From Altererythrobacter sp. KTW20L (GTDB lineage Bacteria; Pseudomonadota; Alphaproteobacteria; Sphingomonadales; Sphingomonadaceae): 64,000 nt of DNA. The stretch is from the NCBI RefSeq assembly GCF_023501975.1, contig NZ_JAMFLH010000010.1, positions 1-64,000 on the forward strand, written 5' to 3'. The position numbers and the translations under genes are program-made. Positions 45,418 through 53,990 of this stretch are shown piece by piece (position 1 is the first letter of the stretch; each line of letters begins with the position of its first letter). Below the pieces are notes generated by a model. The model saw nothing but the letters and a program-made list of their open reading frames with translations, did not search any database and was not told the origin of the DNA.

Positions 45418-48282
45418 ATGGCGCAACTAAACGGTCGTACGTTCCGTAGTGGACGGGGGCGATTTCATGGGCGGTTCGGGGTCAGCACGGCTGCCCTGGC
45501 GCTGGCGCTCGGATTTCCGGCCCTGGCCCAGGCGCAGGATACCGACGAAGGTGCCGCGCAGGGCGACACCATCGTGGTGACCGGTTCGCGTATCGCGCGC
45601 GAAGGGTTCGATTTGCCCCAGCCGGTGACCGTGGTCGGTGCCGAACAGATTGGTCGGCAGGGTGCCAGCAATGTGGCGGCCGTCCTCAACGACCTGCCCG
45701 CTTTCCGGCCGCAGAACACCGCATCCACCACGGCGATCTTCCAGAACAATATTGGCGCCAACACCGCCGACCTGCGCGGCCTCGGGGCCAACCGCACGCT
45801 GGTGCTGATCGACGGCAGGCGCGTTGTGCCCGCCACCGTGCAGGGCAGTTCCTTTGCCCCGGCGGGCGCGGTCGATCTCAACATGGTTCCGTCATCGCTG
45901 GTCGAGCGGGTTGAAGTGGTCACCGGGGGCGCTTCTGCTGCCTATGGTTCCGACGCCGTGGCCGGCGTGGTCAACCTCATCATCAACACCAACCTGCAGG
46001 GCATCCGCGCCAGCGTGCAGGGTGGGATCACCGATGAAGGCGATAACGAGGAATTCGCCGCCTCGCTGGCCATCGGCGACAGCTTCGCCGGGGGCCGCGG
46101 CCGCGTGGTTGTCGGCGCGGAATATGTCGATGTGCAGGGCACCGGCGATTGCTATTCGCGGGCCTGGTGCGCGCTCAGCTATAACACGGTCAGCAACCCG
46201 CTGATCGATCCGGCGGATCGGTCACTTGGGCGGGTGTCACCGGGCGATCCGGCCACGCTGATCCTGCCCAATGCGCGGACGGCTACAGCCACCGCCAACG
46301 GCATTGTCATCTCCGGTCCCCTGCGCGGGACCGAATTCAATCCCGATGGCACTACCTTCCAGCACGATTACGGCACGTTCTTCGGGGCGGGCATTTTCCA
46401 GAGCGGCGGCGGAGACGACCGGCTGGCGTTCTATGAGAACTTCCCCATCGCCTCGCCGAGCGAGCGGATCAACACCTTCGGCCATGTGGAATATGACCTG
46501 ACCGACGCGGTCACCTGGTTTGCCGAAGGCTCGTTCAGCCGCGTCAGTGCCGAGACCATCGGTGCCCAGCGGCGCGATCTTGGCCCGCGCCGGATCACCC
46601 GCGACAACCCCTTCATCCCGGACAGCGTTGGCGCACAGATGGACGATCTGGGACTGCCTGCCATCATGGTGGGCAGGATATGGAACGATCTCGGCCCGCA
46701 GCAGGGCCGGGTGGAGCGCGATATCTATCGTGCCGTCACCGGCTTTGAGGCCGGACTTGGGTCCGGGTGGAGCCTCGACGCCTATTACCAGTACGGCCAG
46801 ACCAACTACAGCCAGCGCGGGTTCAACACCAACATCAACCAGAACATGATCTATGCGCTGGACGTGGTTACCGATCCGAACACCGGAGATCCGATCTGCC
46901 GGGCGGTGTTGCAGGGCGTTGCTGCCGCCGCCGGCTGCCAGCCGATCAACATCTTCGGCGAAGGCAGCCCTTCTGCCGCAGCGGCGGACTATGTCAGCGG
47001 CACGGTGGAACAGGACACCACGCTGAAGCAGCACGTCGCCAGCCTGGCGGTGCAGGGCAGCCTGCTGGAACTTCCGGGCGGATCGCTGGCCCTGGCCACC
47101 GGCGTGGAATTCCGCAAGGACCAGGCCACCGGCACGGCCGACCCGATCTCGACCGCACTGGGCTTCTATACCGGCCCCGGCGCGCCGATCTCGGGCAGTG
47201 TCGATGTGTGGGAAGGCTTCGTCGAAGTCGTCGCGCCGATTGTCGACATGGTCGAACTGAACGGTGCCGTGCGCCTGACCGACTACAGCACCAGCGGCTC
47301 GGTCACGACGTGGAAGGTGGGCGCGGACTTCGCTCCGGCGGACTGGATCCGCTTCCGCGCCACCCGTTCGCGCGATATCCGTGCGCCCAACATCTTCGAA
47401 CTGTTCGGCCCGCTGCAAAGCTCGTTCCAGTCGGTAGTTGATGGCAGCACTCAAGTGCTCGCCTCGGTGCTACTCGGCGGTAATGCTACTCTACAGCCGG
47501 AGCGGGCCGATACCTGGACTGCGGGCGTGGTACTTCAGCCCGAGATAGGACCGGGCAACCTGCGATTGTCTGTCGACTATTACGACATCAAGCTTGATGG
47601 CGCTATTTCAACCCTGGGAGCCCAGGTGCTGGTCACACGTTGCAATGAGGGCAGGACAGAATTTTGCCAGTTCATTGATCGCAACGACAATGACGAGATC
47701 ACCACGATCCGCAATTTCAATCTCAACCTCAACTCCCTGATCACTCGCGGCTGGGATATCGAAGCAAGCTACCGGATGCCGCTGGGCAATGGTGACCTGT
47801 CGCTGCGGGCGCTGGCCACCATCGTAGATGACCTGATCACAGTGGATTCGGCTGGAGTGGCGATTGACCGGGCGGGAATGAATGGTTCGCCGGTATCGCA
47901 GCCGTCGGGCGTGCCGCGCTACATCATCAACTCCTACCTGTCCTATGATGCCGACCCGTTCGCCGTGCAGTTGCAGATGCGGCACATTGCGGCAGGGGCC
48001 TACAATACCGCCCTGGTCGGTCCGGGAGACGAGGGATACGATCCCTTGAAGGACAACAGCATCAACGACAACCGGATCGGTGCCTGGACCTACTTCAACC
48101 TCAACGCCAGCTATGACCTGTGGGCCGATGGCGACAGAAACCTCCAGCTGTTCGGGGTGGTCAACAACCTGTTCGACAAGGATCCGCCGGTCGATGCCCC
48201 GTCCAGCTTCGGTCCGACCAACAACGTGCTGTATGACGTGATCGGCCGCAGCTACAAGCTGGGCTTGCGCTTCCGCTACTGA
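45418..48282 (+). CDS. TonB-dependent outer-membrane receptor (954 aa)
   Basis: A large outer-membrane receptor. A long signal peptide ends near LAQAQDTDEG; GDTIVVTGSRIAREG holds the TonB box. The plug has NVAAVLNDLPAFRPQNTAST, DLRGLGANRTLVLIDGRRVV and ERVEVVTGGASAAYGSDAVA, typical of the sphingomonad catabolic receptor group. The barrel ends in YKLGLRFRY. The promoter region carries the operator shared with the DUF3237 operon and the AAHS/DAAO genes, so it probably imports the substrate of that unit, which must then be too large or too scarce for porins. A terminator follows. Confidence 0.9.
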   Translation: MAQLNGRTFRSGRGRFHGRFGVSTAALALALGFPALAQAQDTDEGAAQGDTIVVTGSRIAREGFDLPQPVTVVGAEQIGRQGASNVAAVLNDLPAFRPQNTASTTAIFQNNIGANTADLRGLGANRTLVLIDGRRVVPATVQGSSFAPAGAVDLNMVPSSLVERVEVVTGGASAAYGSDAVAGVVNLIINTNLQGIRASVQGGITDEGDNEEFAASLAIGDSFAGGRGRVVVGAEYVDVQGTGDCYSRAWCALSYNTVSNPLIDPADRSLGRVSPGDPATLILPNARTATATANGIVISGPLRGTEFNPDGTTFQHDYGTFFGAGIFQSGGGDDRLAFYENFPIASPSERINTFGHVEYDLTDAVTWFAEGSFSRVSAETIGAQRRDLGPRRITRDNPFIPDSVGAQMDDLGLPAIMVGRIWNDLGPQQGRVERDIYRAVTGFEAGLGSGWSLDAYYQYGQTNYSQRGFNTNINQNMIYALDVVTDPNTGDPICRAVLQGVAAAAGCQPINIFGEGSPSAAAADYVSGTVEQDTTLKQHVASLAVQGSLLELPGGSLALATGVEFRKDQATGTADPISTALGFYTGPGAPISGSVDVWEGFVEVVAPIVDMVELNGAVRLTDYSTSGSVTTWKVGADFAPADWIRFRATRSRDIRAPNIFELFGPLQSSFQSVVDGSTQVLASVLLGGNATLQPERADTWTAGVVLQPEIGPGNLRLSVDYYDIKLDGAISTLGAQVLVTRCNEGRTEFCQFIDRNDNDEITTIRNFNLNLNSLITRGWDIEASYRMPLGNGDLSLRALATIVDDLITVDSAGVAIDRAGMNGSPVSQPSGVPRYIINSYLSYDADPFAVQLQMRHIAAGAYNTALVGPGDEGYDPLKDNSINDNRIGAWTYFNLNASYDLWADGDRNLQLFGVVNNLFDKDPPVDAPSSFGPTNNVLYDVIGRSYKLGLRFRY

Positions 48283-48290
48283 TCGCGCAA

Positions 48291-48318
48291 CCGGGCAGGG
48301 CCATGCGGTCCTGCCCGG
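48291..48318. terminator. Bidirectional terminator between convergent genes
   Basis: CCGGGCAGG (48291-48299) and CCTGCCCGG (48310-48318) form a perfect 9-bp stem with a 10-base loop. It lies exactly between the TonB receptor stop and the stop of the minus-strand NTF2-like gene. No T run follows, so efficiency is uncertain. Confidence 0.6.
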
Positions 48319-48717
48319 CTAGCGGGCCGAGCGCCAGAAGTTGGCCGTGCGGATGCGGGTGAACAGCCCGTTTTCATCGATGTCGTAGAACGCGAAATTG
48401 CGGCTCTGGCGTCGCTCGCCTGCGGTCATCGGACCATTGGGAAAGTGCGGCCAGTCGCCCCTGGATACCAGCGTGGTGAGCAGTTCTGCTGCCACCAGCC
48501 CGGGTGATCCGACAAAGGCCAGCACTTCTACCGTTTCGTCCACCTGGGCGTGGATCCGGCCATAGAAATCCATGATAGCCTGGCCGCCGGTGAGCTTTGC
48601 CGCCTGCCCTTGGAAGTCCACTTGCGGGGCATAGTAGGCCCCGAAGCCGGCATAGTCGCGGGCGTTGAAGGCGGCGACATAGCGGTCGAACCACTCCCGA
48701 CTGCCGACCTGTGCCAC
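48319..48717 (-). CDS. NTF2-like/SnoaL-fold small protein
   Basis: A 132-residue protein with the cone-shaped NTF2-like fold: EWFDRYVAAFNARDYAGFGA, YYAPQVDFQGQAAKLTGGQA, IMDFYGRIHAQVDETVEVLA and SRNFAFYDIDENGLFTRIRT. Members include isomerases, dehydratases and ester-forming enzymes that act on small aromatic or polyketide molecules; others only bind ligands. It has no signal peptide. It starts four bases after the stop of the AAHS transporter gene and belongs to that operon. A catalytic role in the same pathway is likely, but the active residues are not certain. Confidence 0.8.
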   Translation of the reverse strand: MAQVGSREWFDRYVAAFNARDYAGFGAYYAPQVDFQGQAAKLTGGQAIMDFYGRIHAQVDETVEVLAFVGSPGLVAAELLTTLVSRGDWPHFPNGPMTAGERRQSRNFAFYDIDENGLFTRIRTANFWRSAR

Positions 48718-48721
48718 CTAG

Positions 48722-50077
48722 TCAGACCCGCCCGGCTTCCGGTGCCAGCACGGCTTTGCCGGTGCGCACCACTCTGCCCAGCACCAGGATCAGCACGACC
48801 ACGGTCAGCGGCAGCAGGGCGGCAATGCCCAGCGTCAGTTCCAGCGAATAGTGCTGGGCTACCGCATGCCCGCCATAGACCGGTGCCAGCACTCCGCCGA
48901 CCCGCCCCGCACCGCCAGCCCAGCCGAGCGCCGTACTGCGCATCCGCGGCGGGTAGATCTTGGTGATCAGCGTGTTGAGCCCGGCCTGTCCGCCGGTCTG
49001 GAGGAAGTTGAAGGCGATCAGGATGAAGACGAAGATCTGCGCCTCGAACGAAACCCAGCCCATGCCGATATAGGCCAGGAACAGGCCGAAGTAGAACAGC
49101 GGGATCATCCGCGTGGCGCGGAAGCGGTCCATCAGGTAGCCGATCAGCAGTGTGCCGGTGATCGCGCCGAGATAGCCGATCAGGGCGGACACGGCGAATT
49201 CCTGGATCGGCACACCGGCCATTTCCTGGAAGAAGGTCGGCAGCCACTGGCTGGTCAGCGCGATGCTGGTCATCGAGATCAGGCAGGCGGCCCACAGCAC
49301 GGCGGTCATCAGGCCGCGGCCTTCGGTGAAGATATCGCTAAGCTTCGCCTTGCGGGCCTCCCCATCGGACTTGCCGAAAACATAGACCGGATCTTCCGGC
49401 ACTTCCACGGTGCGGTCCAGCCGCCGCAGAATGGGGGCGATGCGCGGATCGCGTGGGTTGCGTTCGGCTCGGAACTTGATCGATTCCGGCACGAAGAACA
49501 ACAGCAGCGGGATGCAGGCGATGGGCGCGATGCCGCCGATCCAGAAGGCGCTCTGCCAGCCATAGTCGTCGATCAGCCAGGCCGCCACCGCGCCGCTTGC
49601 CGCATTGCCGGTGGAATAGCCGACCAGCGACAGTGCAACGAATGTGGCGCGCCGCCTTGCAGGGGCCGCTTCGGAAATCAGCGCCAGGGCCATGGGCAGG
49701 CCGGCTGCCATGAACACGCTGGCGAGCGCGCGCAGGACCGTCAGCTGGGTCAGCGTCTCAGCCCACACACTGACAAGTGTAAAGCCGCCGAACAAGGCGC
49801 ACGACATCGTCAACATGCGCCGCCGGCCAAAGCGGTCGGCCAGCGGGGAGACCACGAAAGCGCCCACTGCCATGGCGATCTGCTGCCAGATGAACAGGTT
49901 GGCCATGGCCTCGGGCGGCTGGCCGAAATCGGCGGCAATCGCGGGGGCGATCTTGCCGATCATGAACATGTCGAACCCGTCGATGAAGCACACCAGTCCG
50001 CAGACCAGCAGGATCAGCAATTGCGGGCGGCCGATGGCCTGCCTGTCGATGAATGCCTCGATATCGAACCGGTTCAT
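48722..50077 (-). CDS. MFS transporter, aromatic acid:H+ symporter (AAHS) type
   Basis: A 451-residue major-facilitator protein with twelve predicted helices. AAHS features are the first helix LLVCGLVCFIDGFDMFMIGK with its Asp residues, the loop PLADRFGRRRMLTMSC between helices 2 and 3, and the repeated loop GYLMDRFRATRMIPLF after helix 8. Relatives such as PcaK and VanK import protocatechuate, vanillate or similar acids. AGGG six bases upstream supports the ATG at 50077. The promoter (site 3) shares its operator with the DUF3237 unit. It probably brings an aromatic or related acid into the cytoplasm. Confidence 0.9.
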   Translation of the reverse strand: MNRFDIEAFIDRQAIGRPQLLILLVCGLVCFIDGFDMFMIGKIAPAIAADFGQPPEAMANLFIWQQIAMAVGAFVVSPLADRFGRRRMLTMSCALFGGFTLVSVWAETLTQLTVLRALASVFMAAGLPMALALISEAAPARRRATFVALSLVGYSTGNAASGAVAAWLIDDYGWQSAFWIGGIAPIACIPLLLFFVPESIKFRAERNPRDPRIAPILRRLDRTVEVPEDPVYVFGKSDGEARKAKLSDIFTEGRGLMTAVLWAACLISMTSIALTSQWLPTFFQEMAGVPIQEFAVSALIGYLGAITGTLLIGYLMDRFRATRMIPLFYFGLFLAYIGMGWVSFEAQIFVFILIAFNFLQTGGQAGLNTLITKIYPPRMRSTALGWAGGAGRVGGVLAPVYGGHAVAQHYSLELTLGIAALLPLTVVVLILVLGRVVRTGKAVLAPEAGRV

Positions 50078-50117
50078 GCGGCCCTGGACCTCTCTGTCGC
50101 GGGAATATGCCAAACCG

Positions 50118-50148
50118 GCTTAGACAGCAGCAGGAGTTGAGTGGTCAA
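50118..50148 (-). promoter_or_regulatory. Promoter with TTGAC-type palindromic operator (site 3)
   Basis: The perfect inverted repeat GTTGA-GTGG-TCAAC is at 50135-50148. Read on the minus strand it gives GTTGACCACTCAACTCCTG, one base different from site 1 over 19 bases, with TTGACC as -35 and TCTAAG as a plausible -10 about 18 bp on. It drives the AAHS gene and lies 155 bp upstream of the divergent DAAO-like gene, which it may also control. Confidence 0.62.
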
Positions 50149-50303
50149 CATAAATTTGGCGACTTGCCTGGCGGGTGTCGAGCCTGGCGCGACCGTTGCA
50201 ATACGCAATTTGCGCAATATCCGCTGTTCCCGTTTTTCCCGAAGCGGTCCGGCAGGGGGACCCGGCTTTGACACACCTGCCTTTGCGTTCGGCGACCATT
50301 GGT

Positions 50304-51521
50304 ATGCAGAACCGCCGCGGCGTGATGCGCGGTACGCTGGCCCTGGCTGGCGGGCTGGCATTGCCCGGAAGCCTGCGCGCCCAGGCCCTGCTCGGCCCAG
50401 CACCGCCGCTTGTCCCCATGCGGCTTTCGCCCGACCAGCTGATTGACCTGAAGTGCTGCATCCGCCCGCTGCGCGCTGCCGGGCCGAACCTCGGCACTGA
50501 AACGGTGCGCGACCGGCTGGTAATCCACAACTATGGCCACGGCGGCAGCGGCTGGTCGCTGTCGTGGGGTTCGGCCGAAGTGGCCGTGGGCAAGGCGCTG
50601 TCGGTCCTGCCGGACAGGATCGCGGTGGTCGGTTGCGGCATCATCGGCCTGACTTCGGCCATCGTCGCCCAGCGCGCCGGGCTGGCCGTTACCATCTATG
50701 CCCGCGACCCGATCCAGCAGACCCGCTCGTTCCGGGCGAGCGGCTCGTTCACGCCGGGATCGCGCATTGCCCTTGCAGGGCCCGCAGGTCCGCAGTTTCC
50801 CGACCAGTGGGAGCACATGGCGCGCTATTCGTGGAAGATGTTCCGCACGATGCTGGGGCTGCCGGGAGAGCCGGTGGCGTTCGGGGACAGCTACTCTCTG
50901 TCGGACAACCCGATCGAACGGCGCACCTGGCCGGCCGATCCTGCCATCGCTGCCCGTTACGAAACCACAGGCCTGCCGCAGCAGAACTCCGAATTTGCCA
51001 GGCTCGATTCCCGGATCAGGGACATTGTGCCCCAGTCGGTGCCGCTGCAACCCGGGGAGAATCCCTTCGGCACGCCCTATGCCACGCGTTCCTCGCACAT
51101 GTATTTCAACTTCCCCGCCTACAGCCACCTGCTGATGACCGAGTTTCTCGCCCGCGGCGGCCGCTATGAAATGCGCAACCTGCATAGCCCGGCCGATGTG
51201 GGCGACCTGCCCGAACGGGTCGTGATCCACGCTACCGGCTATGCCGCGCGCGACCTGTGGCAGGATCATACGGTCATCCCGGTGCGCGGACAGACCGGCT
51301 GGCTGGTACCGCAACCGGGGGTCAATTATTCCATCCGTTCGAACAACATGTCGGCCATGGCCAAGGCAGACGGGATCGTGATCATGAACAACAACCCGGA
51401 TCTTGGCGAAATGCTGGGGGTGGGCGACAGCATGGAACTACCCAACCGCGCGCCAGTGGAGGAAGCCATGGCCAGCCTCTCGCGCTTCTTCTGGCCTGCC
51501 GACCAGCGGGGGGCGGCATGA
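50304..51521 (+). CDS. Tat-exported FAD oxidoreductase, D-amino-acid-oxidase type
   Basis: A 405-residue flavoprotein. It begins MQNRRGVMRGTLALAGGLAL, a twin-arginine-like signal ending near LRAQA, then has a Rossmann FAD motif DRIAVVGCGIIGLTSAIVAQ with YARD at the end of strand 2, and HATGYAARDLWQD later, as in the DAAO family. The usual C-terminal catalytic loop is present but divergent. A GTG 129 bases upstream would bury the signal, so 50304 is preferred, although no ribosome binding site is clear. It overlaps the next gene, a cytochrome c. I infer a periplasmic dehydrogenase that passes electrons to cytochrome c, not an oxygen-using oxidase. Confidence 0.8.
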   Translation: MQNRRGVMRGTLALAGGLALPGSLRAQALLGPAPPLVPMRLSPDQLIDLKCCIRPLRAAGPNLGTETVRDRLVIHNYGHGGSGWSLSWGSAEVAVGKALSVLPDRIAVVGCGIIGLTSAIVAQRAGLAVTIYARDPIQQTRSFRASGSFTPGSRIALAGPAGPQFPDQWEHMARYSWKMFRTMLGLPGEPVAFGDSYSLSDNPIERRTWPADPAIAARYETTGLPQQNSEFARLDSRIRDIVPQSVPLQPGENPFGTPYATRSSHMYFNFPAYSHLLMTEFLARGGRYEMRNLHSPADVGDLPERVVIHATGYAARDLWQDHTVIPVRGQTGWLVPQPGVNYSIRSNNMSAMAKADGIVIMNNNPDLGEMLGVGDSMELPNRAPVEEAMASLSRFFWPADQRGAA

Positions 51522-51943
51522 ACCGGCGGGCTCTGGCGATTGCCCTGGCGGGCGGACTGGCAATGCTTGCGGCAAGCCCGGCGACCGGCCGCGGCACCCA
51601 GAGCGGGGTCTATACGACCGGGCAGGCGGACGAGGGCGCGCGGATCTATGCCGCGCGCTGTGCGATGTGCCACGGGGCGCAACTTGAAGGCACGGTGGAA
51701 ACGCCGGGCCTGGTCGGAAAGTTCGTGGCCAACTGGGCAGGGCGGCCGCTGGGCAACCTGTTCGCTTATCTGGGGCGCGCCATGCCCCAGAACGCACCCG
51801 GCACGCTGTCGCCGGAAGATACCACTGCACTGGTGGCTTTCATCCTGCGTGCCAACGGAGCGCCAGCGGGAAGCCGTCCGCTTTCGCCGGACGCAGCAGG
51901 TCTCGGGCGGATCGATTTCGAAGCCGCTTCGCTGGCCAGATGA
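51518..51943 (+). CDS. Exported c-type cytochrome paired with the DAAO-like enzyme
   Basis: A 141-residue class I cytochrome c. A signal peptide (MNRRALAIALAGGLAMLAAS) is followed by the heme motif AARCAMCHGAQLEG. The sixth ligand is probably the Met in GRAMPQNAPGTLSPED. The ATG overlaps the flavoprotein stop as ATGA. One heme only. The tight coupling suggests it takes electrons from the flavoprotein in the periplasm and passes them to the respiratory chain. Confidence 0.9.
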   Translation: MNRRALAIALAGGLAMLAASPATGRGTQSGVYTTGQADEGARIYAARCAMCHGAQLEGTVETPGLVGKFVANWAGRPLGNLFAYLGRAMPQNAPGTLSPEDTTALVAFILRANGAPAGSRPLSPDAAGLGRIDFEAASLAR

Positions 51944-52218
51944 GCCTCAGGTCCCGCTATGACGCAATGGACCATCCCGGGGCAGGCCAGACCGACCGGA
52001 CCGACTAGCCGGGAGATCGACAAAGGAGAATGGATAAACATATAAATCGCAGGCACTTGGCGTTCTTGCCCGAGTGCGATCCCGAAGGTGGTCCGGTGGG
52101 TGCGATGTTAAAATGACACAGGCGCGAACCAAACATATGCTGCCTTGCAACATATGATTTTGCGATGCACCATCTGACGCGAATAAGAAGGCATGCCCAA
52201 AGGGCGCCAAAGGGTCAC
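51944..52218. other. Intergenic region before the sensor kinase
   Basis: No gene is supported here. The stretch is more AT-rich than its surroundings. It contains two CATATG hexamers (around 52135-52160) bracketing CTGCCTTGCAA, which might be part of an operator, and AAAGGAGAATGG near 52025, which is followed by only a very short frame. Confidence 0.35.
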
Positions 52219-52305
52219 ATGAACGAACAGGCAGCATCTTCCCAACCGGGCGGTTACAACGCGCCGCAAGTCGCCTGCATCGCAGAAGCGGGGCGCCTGC
52301 ATTGA
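52219..52305 (+). CDS. 28-codon leader ORF overlapping the kinase start
   Basis: MNEQAASSQPGGYNAPQVAC and eight more residues, with AAAGGG before the ATG. Its TGA overlaps the TTG start of the kinase gene as ATTGA. It may couple translation to the kinase, or show that the annotated kinase 5' end is frameshifted. No conserved family is recognised. Confidence 0.35.
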   Translation: MNEQAASSQPGGYNAPQVACIAEAGRLH

Positions 52306-53990
52306 CCCAGGCTTCCGGCAACCCTGCATTCCCTGCCTTGTCGAAACGGACCTTGCCTGCGTTTTCCCTGCCGCGTCTGCGTGACCATGTTTCCCTGTTG
52401 CCGATGGCCTTCGGCCTGATCGTCCTGGCAACCCTGCTGGAAGCCGCCCTGCTGCTGCTGGAGATATGGTGGGGTGGCGGACATTGGGGCAACCACCGGT
52501 TCACGCTGTTCGGCCTGCTAGCGGTAGTGATCGCCGTCGTGGTGAGCTATCGCCTGCTGCGTCACCGGATAGAGCAGTTGGCCCAGCTTTCCGGGCAACT
52601 TGAAGCGGCCTTGCAGGCCCAGCAGGCGGCCGAGGCGGCAAACCACACCAAGGCGCGCTATCTCGCCAATGTCAGCCACGAGATCCGCTCGCCGCTTAAT
52701 GCCATCTACGGCTATGCCCAGCTGATCGAGCAGGAGGCCGATGTTCCGCCCAAGGATGCTGCGCGGGTGATCCGGCGCTGCGCCGAACACATGACCACCC
52801 TGGTTGAAAGCCTGCTCGACATTTCGCGGCTGGAGAACGGGCTGTTGCGGGTGCGCAGCGAGATTATCCGCCTGCCGGAATTCCTCGACCAGCTGGTGTG
52901 GATGATGCGTCCCGCTGCCGAGGCCAAGGGGCTCTCGCTCGAATTGGAACTGCCGCCGCGCATGCCCGAATTCGTGAAGACGGACCATTCCCGCCTGCGC
53001 CAAGCCCTACTCAACCTGTTTGGCAACGCGATCAAGTTCACCGAAACGGGCGGGGTAATCCTGCGCGTGGCCTATCGCGGGCAAGTGGCAACGCTGGACG
53101 TGATCGACACCGGACCCGGGATTGCGCCCGAGAACCTGGAGCGCATCTTCGACCCCTATGAGCAGGTGACTGGGGTGGAGGGGCACGAAGGCAAGGGGGT
53201 AGGCCTCGGCCTGCCCATCACCAAGGCGATTATTGAGATACTCGGCGGCAAACTGGAGGTGGAAAGCGAGCAGGGGCACGGATCCAAGTTTCGCGTCACG
53301 CTCATGCTGTCGGAACCGGCCAATGCTCTCGCACCCGAGGCGCCGCTTCGCCGGATCGTGGGCCACGAAGGGCCACAGCGTTCAATCCTGATTGTCGATG
53401 ACGATCCTGACCAGCGCGATTTCCTCCAGCGGTTCCTTGGTGCTTGCGGGTTCGAAGTGGTCTCGCTGCCCAACGGCGAAACTGCCGAGACGCTGTGCGC
53501 CGCACGGTCGTTCGACCTCGCCGTGCTCGACATCTCGCTGCCCGGCATTTCGGGATGGGAGACTGCGGCGCGGATCAGGGGCAGGCTGGGCCAGGGCATC
53601 GTTATCGTCATGGCATCAGCCAATGCCCAGGAATTCCACCGGCCCGAATACCACCAGCCGACCCACGACCACTTCCTCGTCAAACCCTACCGGCTGGACG
53701 AAATGGCCGAAGCCATCGCGGCGCTGCTCGGCCTGTCGTGGAAGTGGGAAGCATCGGGCGACGCGGCCACCGATCGCGCACCTGCGCCCGGCGGGCTGCC
53801 GCGCGCGGCCATGCCGCATGTCGAAAGCCTGCGCGAACGGATTCTTATCGGTCATGTCCGCGGCATCGAAGCGGAGATCGCCATGCTGGCCGAGACCGCG
53901 CCCGGCCACGGCCGGCTGGTCACGGCGCTCTATGCGGCGCTCGACGAATTCGACCTTGCCGGGATGGCCAAACTGCTGGAGCGAACATGA
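52302..53990 (+). CDS. Hybrid sensor histidine kinase with C-terminal receiver domain
   Basis: A 562-residue membrane kinase. Two transmembrane helices (MAFGLIVLATLLEAALLLLE and FTLFGLLAVVIAVVVSYRLL) flank a very short periplasmic loop, so sensing is probably intramembrane or cytoplasmic. A coiled coil leads to the HisKA domain with His126 in NVSHEIRSPLNAIYGYAQLI. The ATPase has RQALLNLFGNAIKFTE, DVIDTGPGIAPENLERIFDP and GVGLGLPITKAIIEILGGKL. A receiver domain follows with SILIVDDDPDQRDF and phospho-Asp in DLAVLDISLPGISGW. The last 100 residues are unassigned. The likely start is a TTG. It overlaps the response regulator gene (ATGA), its obvious partner. Confidence 0.88.
   Translation: MTQASGNPAFPALSKRTLPAFSLPRLRDHVSLLPMAFGLIVLATLLEAALLLLEIWWGGGHWGNHRFTLFGLLAVVIAVVVSYRLLRHRIEQLAQLSGQLEAALQAQQAAEAANHTKARYLANVSHEIRSPLNAIYGYAQLIEQEADVPPKDAARVIRRCAEHMTTLVESLLDISRLENGLLRVRSEIIRLPEFLDQLVWMMRPAAEAKGLSLELELPPRMPEFVKTDHSRLRQALLNLFGNAIKFTETGGVILRVAYRGQVATLDVIDTGPGIAPENLERIFDPYEQVTGVEGHEGKGVGLGLPITKAIIEILGGKLEVESEQGHGSKFRVTLMLSEPANALAPEAPLRRIVGHEGPQRSILIVDDDPDQRDFLQRFLGACGFEVVSLPNGETAETLCAARSFDLAVLDISLPGISGWETAARIRGRLGQGIVIVMASANAQEFHRPEYHQPTHDHFLVKPYRLDEMAEAIAALLGLSWKWEASGDAATDRAPAPGGLPRAAMPHVESLRERILIGHVRGIEAEIAMLAETAPGHGRLVTALYAALDEFDLAGMAKLLERT

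Noticed and set aside
48851-50140. A 429-codon plus-strand frame
   Set aside because: Antisense to the AAHS transporter, which has clear MFS motifs; the frame encodes a low-complexity Gln/His/Asp-rich sequence.
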